NCBI GenBank assembly: GCA_035455265.1
Contig: DATIFK010000174.1
Coordinates: forward strand, 1-10,940
Direction: 5' to 3'
DNA length: 10,940 nt
DNA from: MGOM01 sp035455265
GTDB lineage: Bacteria; Chloroflexota; Anaerolineae; Anaerolineales; E44-bin32
Positions 1 through 6,262 of this stretch are shown here, in pieces. The notes beneath the pieces were generated by a model. The model was not told the DNA's origin, ran no database searches, and saw only the letters and a list, made by a program, of their open reading frames with translations. Each line of letters begins with the position of its first letter. Position 1 is the stretch's first letter. The translations under genes and the position numbers were made by a program.

Positions 1-1
1 A

Positions 2-223
2 CACATCTTCGAGCGTTTCTACCGCGTCCCGGACCCCGAGGGCTACATCGCTGGCACCGGCCTGGGCCTGGTCATCGCCAAGCGGATTGTGGAGGGCCTG
101 GGCGGAACGTTGAGCCTCGAGAGCGAAGTCGGCCGCGGCTCCAAGTTCTCGGTCCGCCTGCCTCCCGCCCCGCCCCCCTCCGACACGCGGCCTCTGCGGC
201 AGCCCCGTCCTCCGGCCAGCTAG
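2..223 (+). CDS. Sensor histidine kinase, C-terminal fragment (5' end outside window)
   Basis: Reading from base 2, 73 codons run to a TAG at 221-223. The visible part is the end of a GHKL ATPase (HATPase_c) domain: an F-box-like IFERFYRV at residues 2-9, then the G2 glycine box GTGLGLVIAKRIV at about residues 18-30, then the closing strands with SEVGRGSKFSVRLP. These elements bind ATP in histidine kinases that phosphorylate their own His and pass the phosphate to a response regulator. The protein ends in a short proline-rich tail of about 20 residues after the domain. The sensor part, the dimerisation/His domain and any partner regulator lie upstream of the window, so the signal cannot be named. 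The gene converges on mutL. A heptamer repeat array begins ten bases after its stop. The family call is firm; the subfamily (PhoR/ResE-like) is a guess from the FERFYR form of the F-box. Confidence 0.88.
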   Translation, partial: HIFERFYRVPDPEGYIAGTGLGLVIAKRIVEGLGGTLSLESEVGRGSKFSVRLPPAPPPSDTRPLRQPRPPAS

Positions 224-233
224 TCTTCGAATC

Positions 234-275
234 CGCGGTCCGCTGTCCGCCGTCCGCCGGCCGCTATCCGCCCTC
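234..275 (+). repeat. Heptamer array A: six CGCYGTC units
   Basis: Six consecutive 7-bp units in perfect register: CGCGGTC, CGCTGTC, CGCCGTC, CGCCGGC, CGCTATC, CGCCCTC. The first three bases CGC never change; variation sits in the last four. Read on the minus strand the units are CGGACAG, CGGACGG, CGGATAG and so on, the same words found in the array at 7751-7848. The array starts 10 bases after the kinase stop codon. Confidence 0.85.
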
Positions 276-376
276 AGCTGCGCGCTGTCGGCCTGCTGCC
301 TTCGGTTCTTCCGTCTTGAGCATTCCGGTGTCGGCCCGCAGCAATCTGAAGCCGCCACGGAAGTCGCCGGCCCCAT
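276..376. other. Unassigned centre of the kinase/mutL spacer
   Basis: About 100 bases lie between heptamer arrays A and B. I see no open frame with coding character, no hairpin followed by a T-run, and no promoter-like hexamer pair. The palindrome CAGCTG occurs at both edges (275-280 and 379-384), and there are short CTGC-rich stretches, but nothing I can assign to a function. The two genes converge here, so a bidirectional terminator would be expected; none is evident. Confidence 0.5.
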
Positions 377-432
377 GACAGCTGATGACTGACAACTGAT
401 GACCGATGACTGATGACTGACGACTGACGACT
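377..432 (+). repeat. Heptamer array B: eight GAYGACT units
   Basis: Eight uninterrupted 7-bp units: GACAGCT, GATGACT, GACAACT, GATGACC, GATGACT, GATGACT, GACGACT, GACGACT. Written in another phase they are CTGATGA, CTGACAA, CCGATGA and CTGACGA, differing from the CTGATAG/CTGATGG words of the 7751-7848 array mainly in the last base. The array ends three bases before the mutL stop codon (the minus-strand TGA at 436-438), so it lies directly 3' of mutL. Confidence 0.88.
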
Positions 433-435
433 CTC

Positions 436-2166
436 TCATCCGCGCCGGCCGAACTGACGCTCCAGGGTGTCCACCGACAGGTGGATCATCGTGGGCCGGC
501 CGTGGGGGCACGTCCGCGGGGATTGGCATGCTTCGAGCTCGCTCACCAGCCGCTGCTGTTCGACCAGCGACAACACCTGGCCGGCCTTGACGGCAGCGCG
601 CTTGCAGACCCGCGCCGCCAGCCGCGCCTCGACCTCGGCTGCCAGGGGCGCCTCATCCTCCTCGAAACGGCCGATGACGGTGCGCAGAACCTCGGCCGGA
701 TCGAGCCTTGCGATGATCGCCGGCAGGGACCGCACCCGCACCGTTCCTCCTCCGAACGGCTCCACTTCGATCCCGATGCGCTGCAGGGCCGGGAGCAAGT
801 CCGTCAGGCTGGCTTCGTCGGCGGGGGTAAGCGTGACGGGTTGTGGATCGAGAAGCGATTGGACCTCGAGACGGTGATCGCTCCACGACCGCGACAGGGC
901 TTCGAACAGAATCCGTTCGTGCGCGGCGTGCTGGTCGATCAGATACAGACCATCCGGTCCCTCGGCCACGAGATACGCGGCACCCACCTGGCCCACCGGC
1001 CGCAGCAAAGGCAGCGCGCCGCTCGGCCGCGACGGGGCAGGGAACATCGCCAGACTCAGAGGGCGAGCGTCGGCCTCGGACGGGGCAGCCTCCAGTCCGT
1101 CCGCCCGGGAAGGCGGTGCCAGGATCTCCCGAGCCTGGACCGACCACGTCGACCCAAGGTCGACCTCCGGTGCACCCGCCTGATGGAGAAGGGTCGCTCG
1201 CACGGCGCGCTGCACGGCGGAGAAGACGGCATCCGGTTGGCGGAAGCGGACTTCGGCCTTCCCCGGATGGACATTGATGTCGACATCTTCGGGAAGCACC
1301 TGGAGCCACAGGTAGGCAGTGGGATAGCGCCCCACCATAAGAAGACCGTGGTAGGCCTGGATCACCGCCGCGGCCAACCCGGCGTCCTGAATCCAATGTC
1401 CGTTGACAAAGAACGTCAGCTCGCGGCGATTGGCCCGATGCACCGAGGGCGGCCCGATTAGACCTTCGACCTGCACCGGTGCGTCGGCCGGCCGCGGCAG
1501 CGCCAGCATCTGCCGGGCCGCTTCGACCCCGATGCTGGCCGCCAGGGCCTGACGACGGTCGCCGTCTCCGCTGGTCTGCAAGACCATCCGATCGTCCTGA
1601 CTCAACTGGAAGGCGACCGAGGGGTAGCCGAAGGCGTAGCGGCCGACAATCTCGTGGATTCGCCGTCGTTCTGCCGTTTCCGATTTCAGGAACTTGCGAC
1701 GCGCAGGCAGGTTGAAGAAAAGGTCCCGCACGCGAACCCGTGTCCCCACCGGGGAGGAGGTGACGGTCGGCTCGCCGACCTTGCCCCCTTCCACGAGCAG
1801 CTTCGCTCCACCCGCGACCTCCGGTGTGCGGCTGACGATTTCCATCCGGGAAACCGCGCCGATCGAGGCCAGGGCCTCCCCCCGAAAGCCGAGGCTCTTC
1901 AGGGCGTAAAGGTCTTCGGCCGTCTCGAGCTTGGAGGTGGCGTAACGGGCAACCGCCAGAGTCAGTTCGGACGACGGAATGCCGATGCCGTCATCGGCGA
2001 CCTCGAGGAGATCCTGACCGGCGCCCTCGATGCGCAGGTCGATCCGTCGCGCCCCGGCATCCAGCGCGTTCTCGATGAGCTCTTTGATCACCGAGGCGGG
2101 ACGCTCGATGACCTCGCCGGCGGCGATGGACGAGGCGACGGATTCGGGCAGGACGTGGATGGGCAT
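436..2166 (-). CDS. mutL: DNA mismatch repair protein MutL, endonuclease type
   Basis: 576 residues. The N-terminal GHKL ATPase has KELIENALDAGA (residues 28-39, catalytic Glu29), DDGIGI (58-63) and SLGFRGEALA (91-100); an S5-like transducer domain follows to about residue 335. After a short, poorly conserved linker, the C-terminal dimerisation domain carries DQHAAHERILFE at 411-422, an exact DQHA-x2-E-x4-E metal-binding endonuclease motif. CKRAAVKAG (521-529) and CPHGRP (563-568) complete the metal site. MutL links MutS mismatch recognition to strand removal; proteins with this motif nick the DNA themselves, as expected in bacteria without MutH. The length is slightly below the usual 600-650, the difference lying in the linker. 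No mutS is adjacent. The ATG start is supported by the conserved N-terminus and by a perfect TATAAT 14 bases upstream, but it has no Shine-Dalgarno. Confidence 0.97.
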   Translation of the reverse strand: MPIHVLPESVASSIAAGEVIERPASVIKELIENALDAGARRIDLRIEGAGQDLLEVADDGIGIPSSELTLAVARYATSKLETAEDLYALKSLGFRGEALASIGAVSRMEIVSRTPEVAGGAKLLVEGGKVGEPTVTSSPVGTRVRVRDLFFNLPARRKFLKSETAERRRIHEIVGRYAFGYPSVAFQLSQDDRMVLQTSGDGDRRQALAASIGVEAARQMLALPRPADAPVQVEGLIGPPSVHRANRRELTFFVNGHWIQDAGLAAAVIQAYHGLLMVGRYPTAYLWLQVLPEDVDINVHPGKAEVRFRQPDAVFSAVQRAVRATLLHQAGAPEVDLGSTWSVQAREILAPPSRADGLEAAPSEADARPLSLAMFPAPSRPSGALPLLRPVGQVGAAYLVAEGPDGLYLIDQHAAHERILFEALSRSWSDHRLEVQSLLDPQPVTLTPADEASLTDLLPALQRIGIEVEPFGGGTVRVRSLPAIIARLDPAEVLRTVIGRFEEDEAPLAAEVEARLAARVCKRAAVKAGQVLSLVEQQRLVSELEACQSPRTCPHGRPTMIHLSVDTLERQFGRRG

Positions 2167-2180
2167 GGCTGCGATGGGCG

Positions 2181-2208
2181 ATTATAGGCCCGACCTGCTA
2201 CCAGTCAC
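2181..2208 (-). promoter_or_regulatory. Probable mutL promoter (TATAAT), very short leader
   Basis: On the minus strand a perfect TATAAT lies at 2186-2181. Sixteen bases upstream is GTGACT (2208-2203), matching TTGACA at four of six positions. A start site six to seven bases past the -10 would fall near 2175-2174, leaving only eight or nine bases before the mutL ATG. There is no Shine-Dalgarno in that interval. The -35 hexamer lies inside heptamer array C1. The -10 call is strong, the -35 call weaker. Confidence 0.68.
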
Positions 2209-2228
2209 CAGTTTCCAGTTCCCAGTCA
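2201..2228 (+). repeat. Heptamer array C1: four CCAGTYN units
   Basis: Four consecutive units: CCAGTCA, CCAGTTT, CCAGTTC, CCAGTCA. The CCAGT core is invariant. The array forms the left arm of an inverted pair with the array at 2257-2284 and overlaps the likely -35 of mutL. Confidence 0.8.
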
Positions 2229-2278
2229 ATGGAATCATGGGGGGCGGAAATGGAGGCTGGAGACTGGGAACTGGGAAC
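2211..2278. repeat. Imperfect 17-bp inverted repeat made from two heptamer arrays
   Basis: Bases 2211-2227 and 2262-2278 are reverse complements at 16 of 17 positions, with a 34-base centre. The core CCAGTTCCCAGTC (2215-2227) pairs perfectly with GACTGGGAACTGG (2262-2274). It can form a long stem-loop or a cruciform. It sits between the divergent promoters of mutL and the small membrane protein gene, where it could act as an operator, a supercoil-sensitive element or a barrier; the sequence does not say which. Confidence 0.8.
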
Positions 2279-2284
2279 CCGGAA
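2257..2284 (+). repeat. Heptamer array C2: four CTGGRAA-like units
   Basis: Four units in register: CTGGAGA, CTGGGAA, CTGGGAA, CCCGGAA. They are the reverse complement of the CCAGTTC words of array C1 (2201-2228). The array ends eight bases before the -35 hexamer of the rightward promoter. Confidence 0.72.
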
Positions 2285-2291
2285 CGTCCGT

Positions 2292-2321
2292 TTGACACTG
2301 CTCGTCTCAGGGCCATATACT
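2292..2321 (+). promoter_or_regulatory. Strong sigma-70-type promoter for a leaderless transcript
   Basis: A consensus TTGACA at 2292-2297 is followed after 18 bases by TATACT at 2316-2321 (five of six to TATAAT). Only seven bases separate the -10 from the ATG at 2329, so transcription should begin on or next to the A of the start codon. This is the best promoter match in the window and drives the rightward genes starting at 2329. Confidence 0.8.
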
Positions 2322-2328
2322 TCCGCCC

Positions 2329-2616
2329 ATGACGTGGATCAACGTCCTCCTCCTCGCCGTCCTGATTCTGATGCTCGCGCTCGCCACCGTGCGCAGCGTA
2401 CCCAGGCGGCGCATCTTCATCATCGTCTTCCTCGATCTCCCCTTCATCGTCCTGGTTGTGCGCTGGGCGGCCTATCGCGGCGAATGGCGCGAACTGGCGC
2501 TGGCGGCCGTGGCCGCCGGCCTGGCCTTCATGCTGTGGTGGTTTGTCCACGGACGGCGCCTCGGACCGCCGCGCGACGACAATATCCGCGTCCTCACCAA
2601 GGACGATCCGCTCTGA
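2329..2616 (+). CDS. Small three-helix membrane protein of unknown function
   Basis: 95 residues. Three hydrophobic segments are visible at about residues 4-21, 29-46 and 54-73, the first two separated by the basic turn RSVPRRR (22-28). A short hydrophilic, mixed-charge tail follows (residues 75-95). Basic residues after helix 1 suggest that loop is cytoplasmic, but the topology is not certain. I do not recognise a family. Reality as a gene is supported by the consensus promoter seven bases upstream and by its stop (TGA 2614-2616) sharing a base with the ATG of the following HAD gene, the usual sign of translational coupling. There is no Shine-Dalgarno, consistent with leaderless translation. 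It could be a membrane partner of the downstream enzymes or simply an unrelated first gene. Confidence 0.78.
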   Translation: MTWINVLLLAVLILMLALATVRSVPRRRIFIIVFLDLPFIVLVVRWAAYRGEWRELALAAVAAGLAFMLWWFVHGRRLGPPRDDNIRVLTKDDPL

Positions 2617-3287
2617 TGGCGCCATCACCGTATCGAGTCCTCTTCCTGGACCTGGACGACACGGTCTATCCGAGCTCGAGCGGCCTGTGGGAGGCCATCG
2701 GCGACCGCATCCTCAGCTACATGGTGGAGGTCGCCGGCGTGCCCGCGGTGCGGGCCGACGCGCTGCGCGATGAGTACTTTCGGTCCTACGGCACGACCCT
2801 GACCGGACTGCGCATTCACCAGGGCGTTGACCCGCACGACTACCTGCGCTACGTGCACGACCTCCCGTTGGAGCGGTACCTGGCACCCGACCCCCTCGTT
2901 CGAGCCATCCTGGCCGAGGTGCCGCTGCGCCGGGTTGTCTTCACCAATGCCGACCGCGCGCACGCCAACCGCGTTCTGGCCCGGCTCAACCTCACCGAGG
3001 TCATCGATCAGATCATCGACATCACCGACCTCGATTGGACCCCGAAGCCGCTGGAAGCCGCCTACACCAAGGCTCTGGCAGCCGTCGGCGAAACCGATGC
3101 GAGAGCGTGCGTCCTTGTAGACGATATGGTCCGGAACGTCCTTCCGGCCGAGCGTCTGGGGATGACCGGCGTCCTCGTCGGACAGAAGCACTCGTCCGAG
3201 AACGTCCACCTCAGGATTGACTCGCTTCACCAGTTGCCGGACTTGCTTAGGGATCTTGGCGTGGTGTATCCGAGGGAGGCCGCATGA
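2616..3287 (+). CDS. HAD-superfamily hydrolase, pyrimidine 5'-nucleotidase (SDT1-like) type
   Basis: 223 residues, starting at an ATG that overlaps the previous stop by one base (TGATG). All four HAD motifs are present: motif I DLDDT at residues 12-16 (nucleophile Asp12, acid Asp14), motif II Thr110 in VVFTNA, motif III Lys144 in WTPKP, and motif IV VDD (Asp169/Asp170). The DDTVYP continuation of motif I and the alpha-helical cap between residues 20 and 90 resemble yeast SDT1 and related bacterial phosphatases that remove the 5' phosphate from UMP/CMP or other small phosphates. The protein is expected in the cytoplasm. The exact substrate cannot be read from the sequence. Its stop overlaps the next start in ATGA, so the HAD and CoA-transferase genes are almost certainly co-translated. 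An open frame continues upstream of 2616, but the added residues have no HAD character. Confidence 0.88.
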   Translation: MAPSPYRVLFLDLDDTVYPSSSGLWEAIGDRILSYMVEVAGVPAVRADALRDEYFRSYGTTLTGLRIHQGVDPHDYLRYVHDLPLERYLAPDPLVRAILAEVPLRRVVFTNADRAHANRVLARLNLTEVIDQIIDITDLDWTPKPLEAAYTKALAAVGETDARACVLVDDMVRNVLPAERLGMTGVLVGQKHSSENVHLRIDSLHQLPDLLRDLGVVYPREAA

Positions 3288-4141
3288 TGACCTCGGCTGC
3301 GGCGGCCGGGATCGGGCCGACTTCCTCGCCGGGGGACAAGCGTACGACCCTCCGCGAGGCGGTTCGCCTCGTCCAGCCGGGAGCCACGATCGCCTTCGGA
3401 GGTGTCACCCTGTACCGCCGGCCGATGGCGTTCGCCCTCGCCCTTCTGAGCAGGTTCCGGCAGGAGGGGTCTCCTGGCGGCTTGACGCTCCTGAACTTCA
3501 CCGCCGGCGTCGAAAGCGACGTGTTGGTGGGTGCGGGCCTGGTGAAGCGTGTCCGGTCGTGCTACTTCGGCCTGGAGGTTTTCGGATTGGCGCCGCACTT
3601 CACGTCGGCCGCCGGGCGTGGAGACATCGAGGTCGTCGAGGAAAGCGAGGCCAGCCTCGTCTTGGGCCTGCGGGCCCGTCTGGCCGGGGTCGGCTTCCTC
3701 CCCTCGACCGCCTGGATAGGCACGGACATGTTCCGGCTGCGGCCGGACGTCCGGACGGTCTTCGATCCCTACTCGGGCGAAGAGCTCGCCGCGTTCCCCG
3801 CGCTGACGATCGACGTCGCCGTCGTCCATGCTCTGGAGGCCGATCCGGACGGGAATGCCGTCGTGGGCGCGCATCTCGGCCTGGATCGAGAATTGGCGCT
3901 GGCCGCCGGCACCGTGATCGTGACGGCGGAGAAGATCTCGCCCCGCCTGGCTCGCGCCGACATCGTCGGGCCGGCCGTCGCGGCCGTAGTCGAGGCTCCG
4001 GGCGGAGCCTGGCCGACCTCCTGTCATCCCCTCTACCCATTGGACGGGTTCGCCCTGCTCGACTACACCGAACGGGCCGGGACGGACCGATACCCCCAAC
4101 TCCTGGACAGTTGGCTGACCCATCACAGCCTCAGCGCTTGA
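3284..4141 (+). CDS. CoA-transferase family I, alpha subunit (glutaconate CoA-transferase A-like), without a beta subunit beside it
   Basis: 285 residues. The order of conserved blocks follows GctA: a start segment with TLREAVRLVQPGATIAFGG (residues 22-40), GAGLVKRVRSCYFG near 83-96, PFLP-like VGFLPST (136-142), the DPYSGEELAAFP block (161-172), then IDVAVVHALEADPDGNAVVG (176-195) and the C-terminal APGGAWPTSCHPLYPLD (238-254). In this family the alpha subunit shapes the CoA and acid site, while the catalytic glutamate lies in the beta subunit. No beta subunit gene is adjacent: the next gene, 54 bases on, is a protease. Substrate could be a dicarboxylic acid or a 3-oxoacid; the sequence does not decide. 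The start at 3284 overlaps the HAD stop (ATGA); a second ATG follows immediately at 3287. The first 20 residues are weakly conserved. Confidence 0.85.
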   Translation: MMTSAAAAGIGPTSSPGDKRTTLREAVRLVQPGATIAFGGVTLYRRPMAFALALLSRFRQEGSPGGLTLLNFTAGVESDVLVGAGLVKRVRSCYFGLEVFGLAPHFTSAAGRGDIEVVEESEASLVLGLRARLAGVGFLPSTAWIGTDMFRLRPDVRTVFDPYSGEELAAFPALTIDVAVVHALEADPDGNAVVGAHLGLDRELALAAGTVIVTAEKISPRLARADIVGPAVAAVVEAPGGAWPTSCHPLYPLDGFALLDYTERAGTDRYPQLLDSWLTHHSLSA

Positions 4142-4195
4142 CGGCTGTCCCTTCTCACCATCCTCTTAAGCAACTGTGCTAACGTTCCGAGGCCT

Positions 4196-5497
4196 ATGAG
4201 CGAACCGACCGCTCCTCCATCTCGGGAGCCTGTCATGTCCAAAGGATTGCGCGTTGCCCTTGGCGCTTTCGTCGGCCTGATTCTCGCCGGCGCTCTGCTG
4301 ACGACGGGCGTGGCGATCGGCGTGATGCTGCTTCGCTTGCCGCCCGCCCTCCAACCGGGTCCGGACCTTTTCGTGACTCCGCAGGGCCTGCCCACGCCTT
4401 TGCCCGGTGCGACGGCCTCGCCGATGGATCGCGAAACGCTCTTCGCCCCCTTCTGGGAAGCTTGGGGCATCGTCCATCGTGAATTCGTCGATCAGCCGGT
4501 CGACGATCTGGCACTCATGCGTGGTGCCATCCGCGGCATGCTGGACGCTCTGGGGGACGAGCACACCGGCTACATGGATCCGGACCAGTACAACCAGGCC
4601 AACATCCCTCTCGAAGGCGCCTACGAGGGCATCGGCGCCTGGGTCGACACCGACGCCGAGTTCCTGACGATCATCTCCCCGATGCCGAACTCCCCGGCCG
4701 AACGCGCCGGCTTGCAGCCGGGGGATCAGATCGTCGGCGTCGACGGTGAGGACGTGACCGGCGTCGACGGAAGCCTGGTGATCCGGCGCGTTCTCGGACC
4801 GGCCGGGACCCACGTGCTGCTGACTGTACGCCGCGAGGGCAAACCGGACGACTTCGATGTCGATGTCATCCGCGAGAAGATCTCCGTCCCCAGCGTCGAA
4901 AGCCGCATGCTCGACGGCGGGATCGCCTACGTCCGGCTCTACTCCTTCAGTGATGGCACCGATCGGGACCTGCGCCGCGCCCTGAACCAGTTGCTCGCCA
5001 ACGAGCCGAAGGGCCTGATCCTCGACTTGCGGGGCAACGGTGGCGGTTTCTTGACTTCGGCCGTGGACGTGTCCTCGGAGTTCATCCGATCGGGCGTGAT
5101 CCTCACCGAGCGCTACGGGGATGGACGAGAGGACTCCTATTCTGCGAACGGGGACGGCGTCGCCACCGATATTCCGATGGTGGTGCTCGTCGACGCCGGT
5201 TCGGCCTCGGCGTCGGAGATCGTCGCCGGGGCGCTGCAGGACTACGGGCGGGCGAGACTCGTGGGCGAGACGACCTTCGGCAAGGGGTCGGTGCAGAACT
5301 GGCGAGCTCTCGCCGGCGACGGCGGGGCCGTCCGGGTGACCATCGCGCGCTGGTACACGCCGAAGGATCGGTCGATCCAGGGCTCGGGCCTGACGCCGGA
5401 CGTGACCGTTGATCTGACCCAGGACGACATCGATGCGAAACGTGATCCGCAACTGGACCGTGCCGTCGCGCTCCTTCTGGAGGCGGCGGCCCCTTGA
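4196..5497 (+). CDS. S41 family carboxyl-terminal processing protease (CtpA/Prc type), membrane anchored
   Basis: 433 residues from the first ATG. A hydrophobic segment at residues 19-47 is a signal anchor; a Pro-rich linker (49-76) leads to the exported part. Residues 80-135 are the N-terminal helical region typical of CTPs, 138-215 a PDZ domain (YEGIGAWV, then SPAERAGLQPGDQIVGVDG), and 225-405 the protease core. The Ser-Lys dyad is clear: Ser338 in AGSASASEI and Lys363 in TFGKGSVQ, with Gln367 four residues on. Such enzymes trim or degrade exported proteins from their C-termini, with the PDZ domain recognising the tail. Two starts are possible. The ATG at 4235 (residue 14, MSKGLRVAL) has GGGAG six bases upstream and gives a conventional signal anchor; the ATG at 4196 has only GAGG three bases away. 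I think 4235 is at least as likely. The YugP-like gene follows after 13 bases. Confidence 0.94.
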   Translation: MSEPTAPPSREPVMSKGLRVALGAFVGLILAGALLTTGVAIGVMLLRLPPALQPGPDLFVTPQGLPTPLPGATASPMDRETLFAPFWEAWGIVHREFVDQPVDDLALMRGAIRGMLDALGDEHTGYMDPDQYNQANIPLEGAYEGIGAWVDTDAEFLTIISPMPNSPAERAGLQPGDQIVGVDGEDVTGVDGSLVIRRVLGPAGTHVLLTVRREGKPDDFDVDVIREKISVPSVESRMLDGGIAYVRLYSFSDGTDRDLRRALNQLLANEPKGLILDLRGNGGGFLTSAVDVSSEFIRSGVILTERYGDGREDSYSANGDGVATDIPMVVLVDAGSASASEIVAGALQDYGRARLVGETTFGKGSVQNWRALAGDGGAVRVTIARWYTPKDRSIQGSGLTPDVTVDLTQDDIDAKRDPQLDRAVALLLEAAAP

Positions 5498-5498
5498 C

Positions 5499-5507
5499 AA
5501 GAGGTGA
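5499..5507 (+). promoter_or_regulatory. Ribosome binding site of the zinc peptidase gene
   Basis: AAGAGGTGA lies just upstream of the ATG at 5511 and directly after the S41 stop codon (5495-5497). It fixes the start of the metallopeptidase and shows it is translated from the same message as the S41 gene. Confidence 0.75.
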
Positions 5508-5510
5508 CCT

Positions 5511-6209
5511 ATGGGACTGTTCTCTGGCAGCTACCTGACGTACATGATCCCGGCGTTTCTGCTCTCTCTGCTGACGCAGTGGTGGGTCAGCAGCACCTAT
5601 GCGCGGTGGAGCAAGGTCGGAAACAACGTGAAGCTGACCGGCGCCGAAGCTGCCGAACGACTGCTTCGCTACGGCGGACTGAACGACGTGAGAGTGGAGT
5701 CGATGCCGGGCCGCCTGACCGACAACTATGACCCGCGCACACGGACGCTGCGTCTGTCGGCGCCTGTCTCCCAGAGTCCGTCGATCGCCTCGCTGGCAGT
5801 GACGGCGCATGAGATCGGTCACGCCATGCAGGATCGGCAGGGGTACCTCCCTTTGCGTTTGCGCAGCGCGCTGGTGCCTGCGGCCAGCATCGGGTCGAGT
5901 CTGGCCTGGATTCTGATCCTGGCCGGCATCCTGCTCAATATCCTGCAGCTGGCCTGGTTGGGTGTGTTCGCCTTCGCCGTCGGGACGCTGTTCGCCCTGG
6001 CGACGCTGCCGGTCGAGCTGAACGCCTCGTCGCGGGCCCGGGTGCTGTTGCGCGAAACCGGCCTGGTCCAGACAGAAGCGGAGGCCGTCGGCGTCGGCTC
6101 GGTCCTCAACGCCGCCGCGTTCACCTATGTCGCCGCGTTGGCTGCCGCCATCCTCCAGCTGCTGTACTTCGGTGGGATGGTGGGTGGGCTGGGCGGCCGC
6201 CGTCGCTGA
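5511..6209 (+). CDS. YugP-like membrane zinc metallopeptidase (Zn_peptidase_2 type)
   Basis: 232 residues. A transmembrane helix at about 9-28 is followed by a soluble segment with the family-typical YDPRTRTLRLS (73-83) and the zinc motif HEIGH at residues 100-104, where both His bind zinc and Glu101 activates water. Two more helices lie between about 122 and 168 and a last one at about 203-224. Glu169 in LPVELNASSRA is the position expected for the third ligand; YugP relatives usually read PVEFDASRRA there, so F-D is replaced by L-N while the Glu is kept. The catalytic side would face a membrane-proximal compartment. Physiological substrates of this family are poorly known. The position between two extracytoplasmic serine proteases suggests a share in envelope protein turnover. 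The start is set by AAGAGGTGA. Confidence 0.9.
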   Translation: MGLFSGSYLTYMIPAFLLSLLTQWWVSSTYARWSKVGNNVKLTGAEAAERLLRYGGLNDVRVESMPGRLTDNYDPRTRTLRLSAPVSQSPSIASLAVTAHEIGHAMQDRQGYLPLRLRSALVPAASIGSSLAWILILAGILLNILQLAWLGVFAFAVGTLFALATLPVELNASSRARVLLRETGLVQTEAEAVGVGSVLNAAAFTYVAALAAAILQLLYFGGMVGGLGGRRR

Positions 6210-6235
6210 GTCGACATCCCGTACACGGTTTGCAG

Positions 6236-6262
6236 ACCGGCCCGGCTTCGCGCCGGGCCGGT
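6236..6262 (+). terminator. GC-rich hairpin after the zinc peptidase gene
   Basis: Bases 6236-6245 (ACCGGCCCGG) and 6253-6262 (CCGGGCCGGT) are perfect complements; one more C-G pair at 6246/6252 gives an 11-bp stem with a five-base UUCGC loop. It begins 27 bases after the stop codon. The following bases (TGCTTGAC) lack a T-run, so it is an atypical intrinsic terminator or an mRNA 3'-stabilising/attenuating hairpin between this gene and htrA. Confidence 0.6.

Noticed and set aside
226..234. TTCGAATCC resembling a tRNA T-arm
   Set aside because: No matching acceptor, anticodon or D arm; the upstream sequence is kinase coding and downstream is a heptamer array.
377..432. CRISPR array
   Set aside because: All arrays here are 7-bp direct repeats with no unique spacers between longer repeats and no cas gene nearby.
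481..1461. Long + strand open frame opposite mutL
   Set aside because: mutL motifs on the minus strand are complete; the + frame is Arg/Gly/Gln-rich without domains.
2229..2615. N-terminal extension of the HAD protein to an upstream ATG
   Set aside because: The extra frame is antisense-like in composition and overlaps the small membrane protein and its promoter; the HAD fold begins right after the ATG at 2616.
4138..4195. Promoter between the CoA-transferase and S41 genes (TTGACG at 4138, TGCTAACGT at 4177)
   Set aside because: Spacing between the hexamers is far too long and each half is weak; read-through from the upstream genes is as likely.
4166..5500. Long open frame on the minus strand (444 codons) opposite the S41 protease
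   Set aside because: It mirrors the S41 gene in a GC-rich genome, has no recognisable domain, and its composition (many His, Asp, Arg, Gln) is typical of an antisense shadow.
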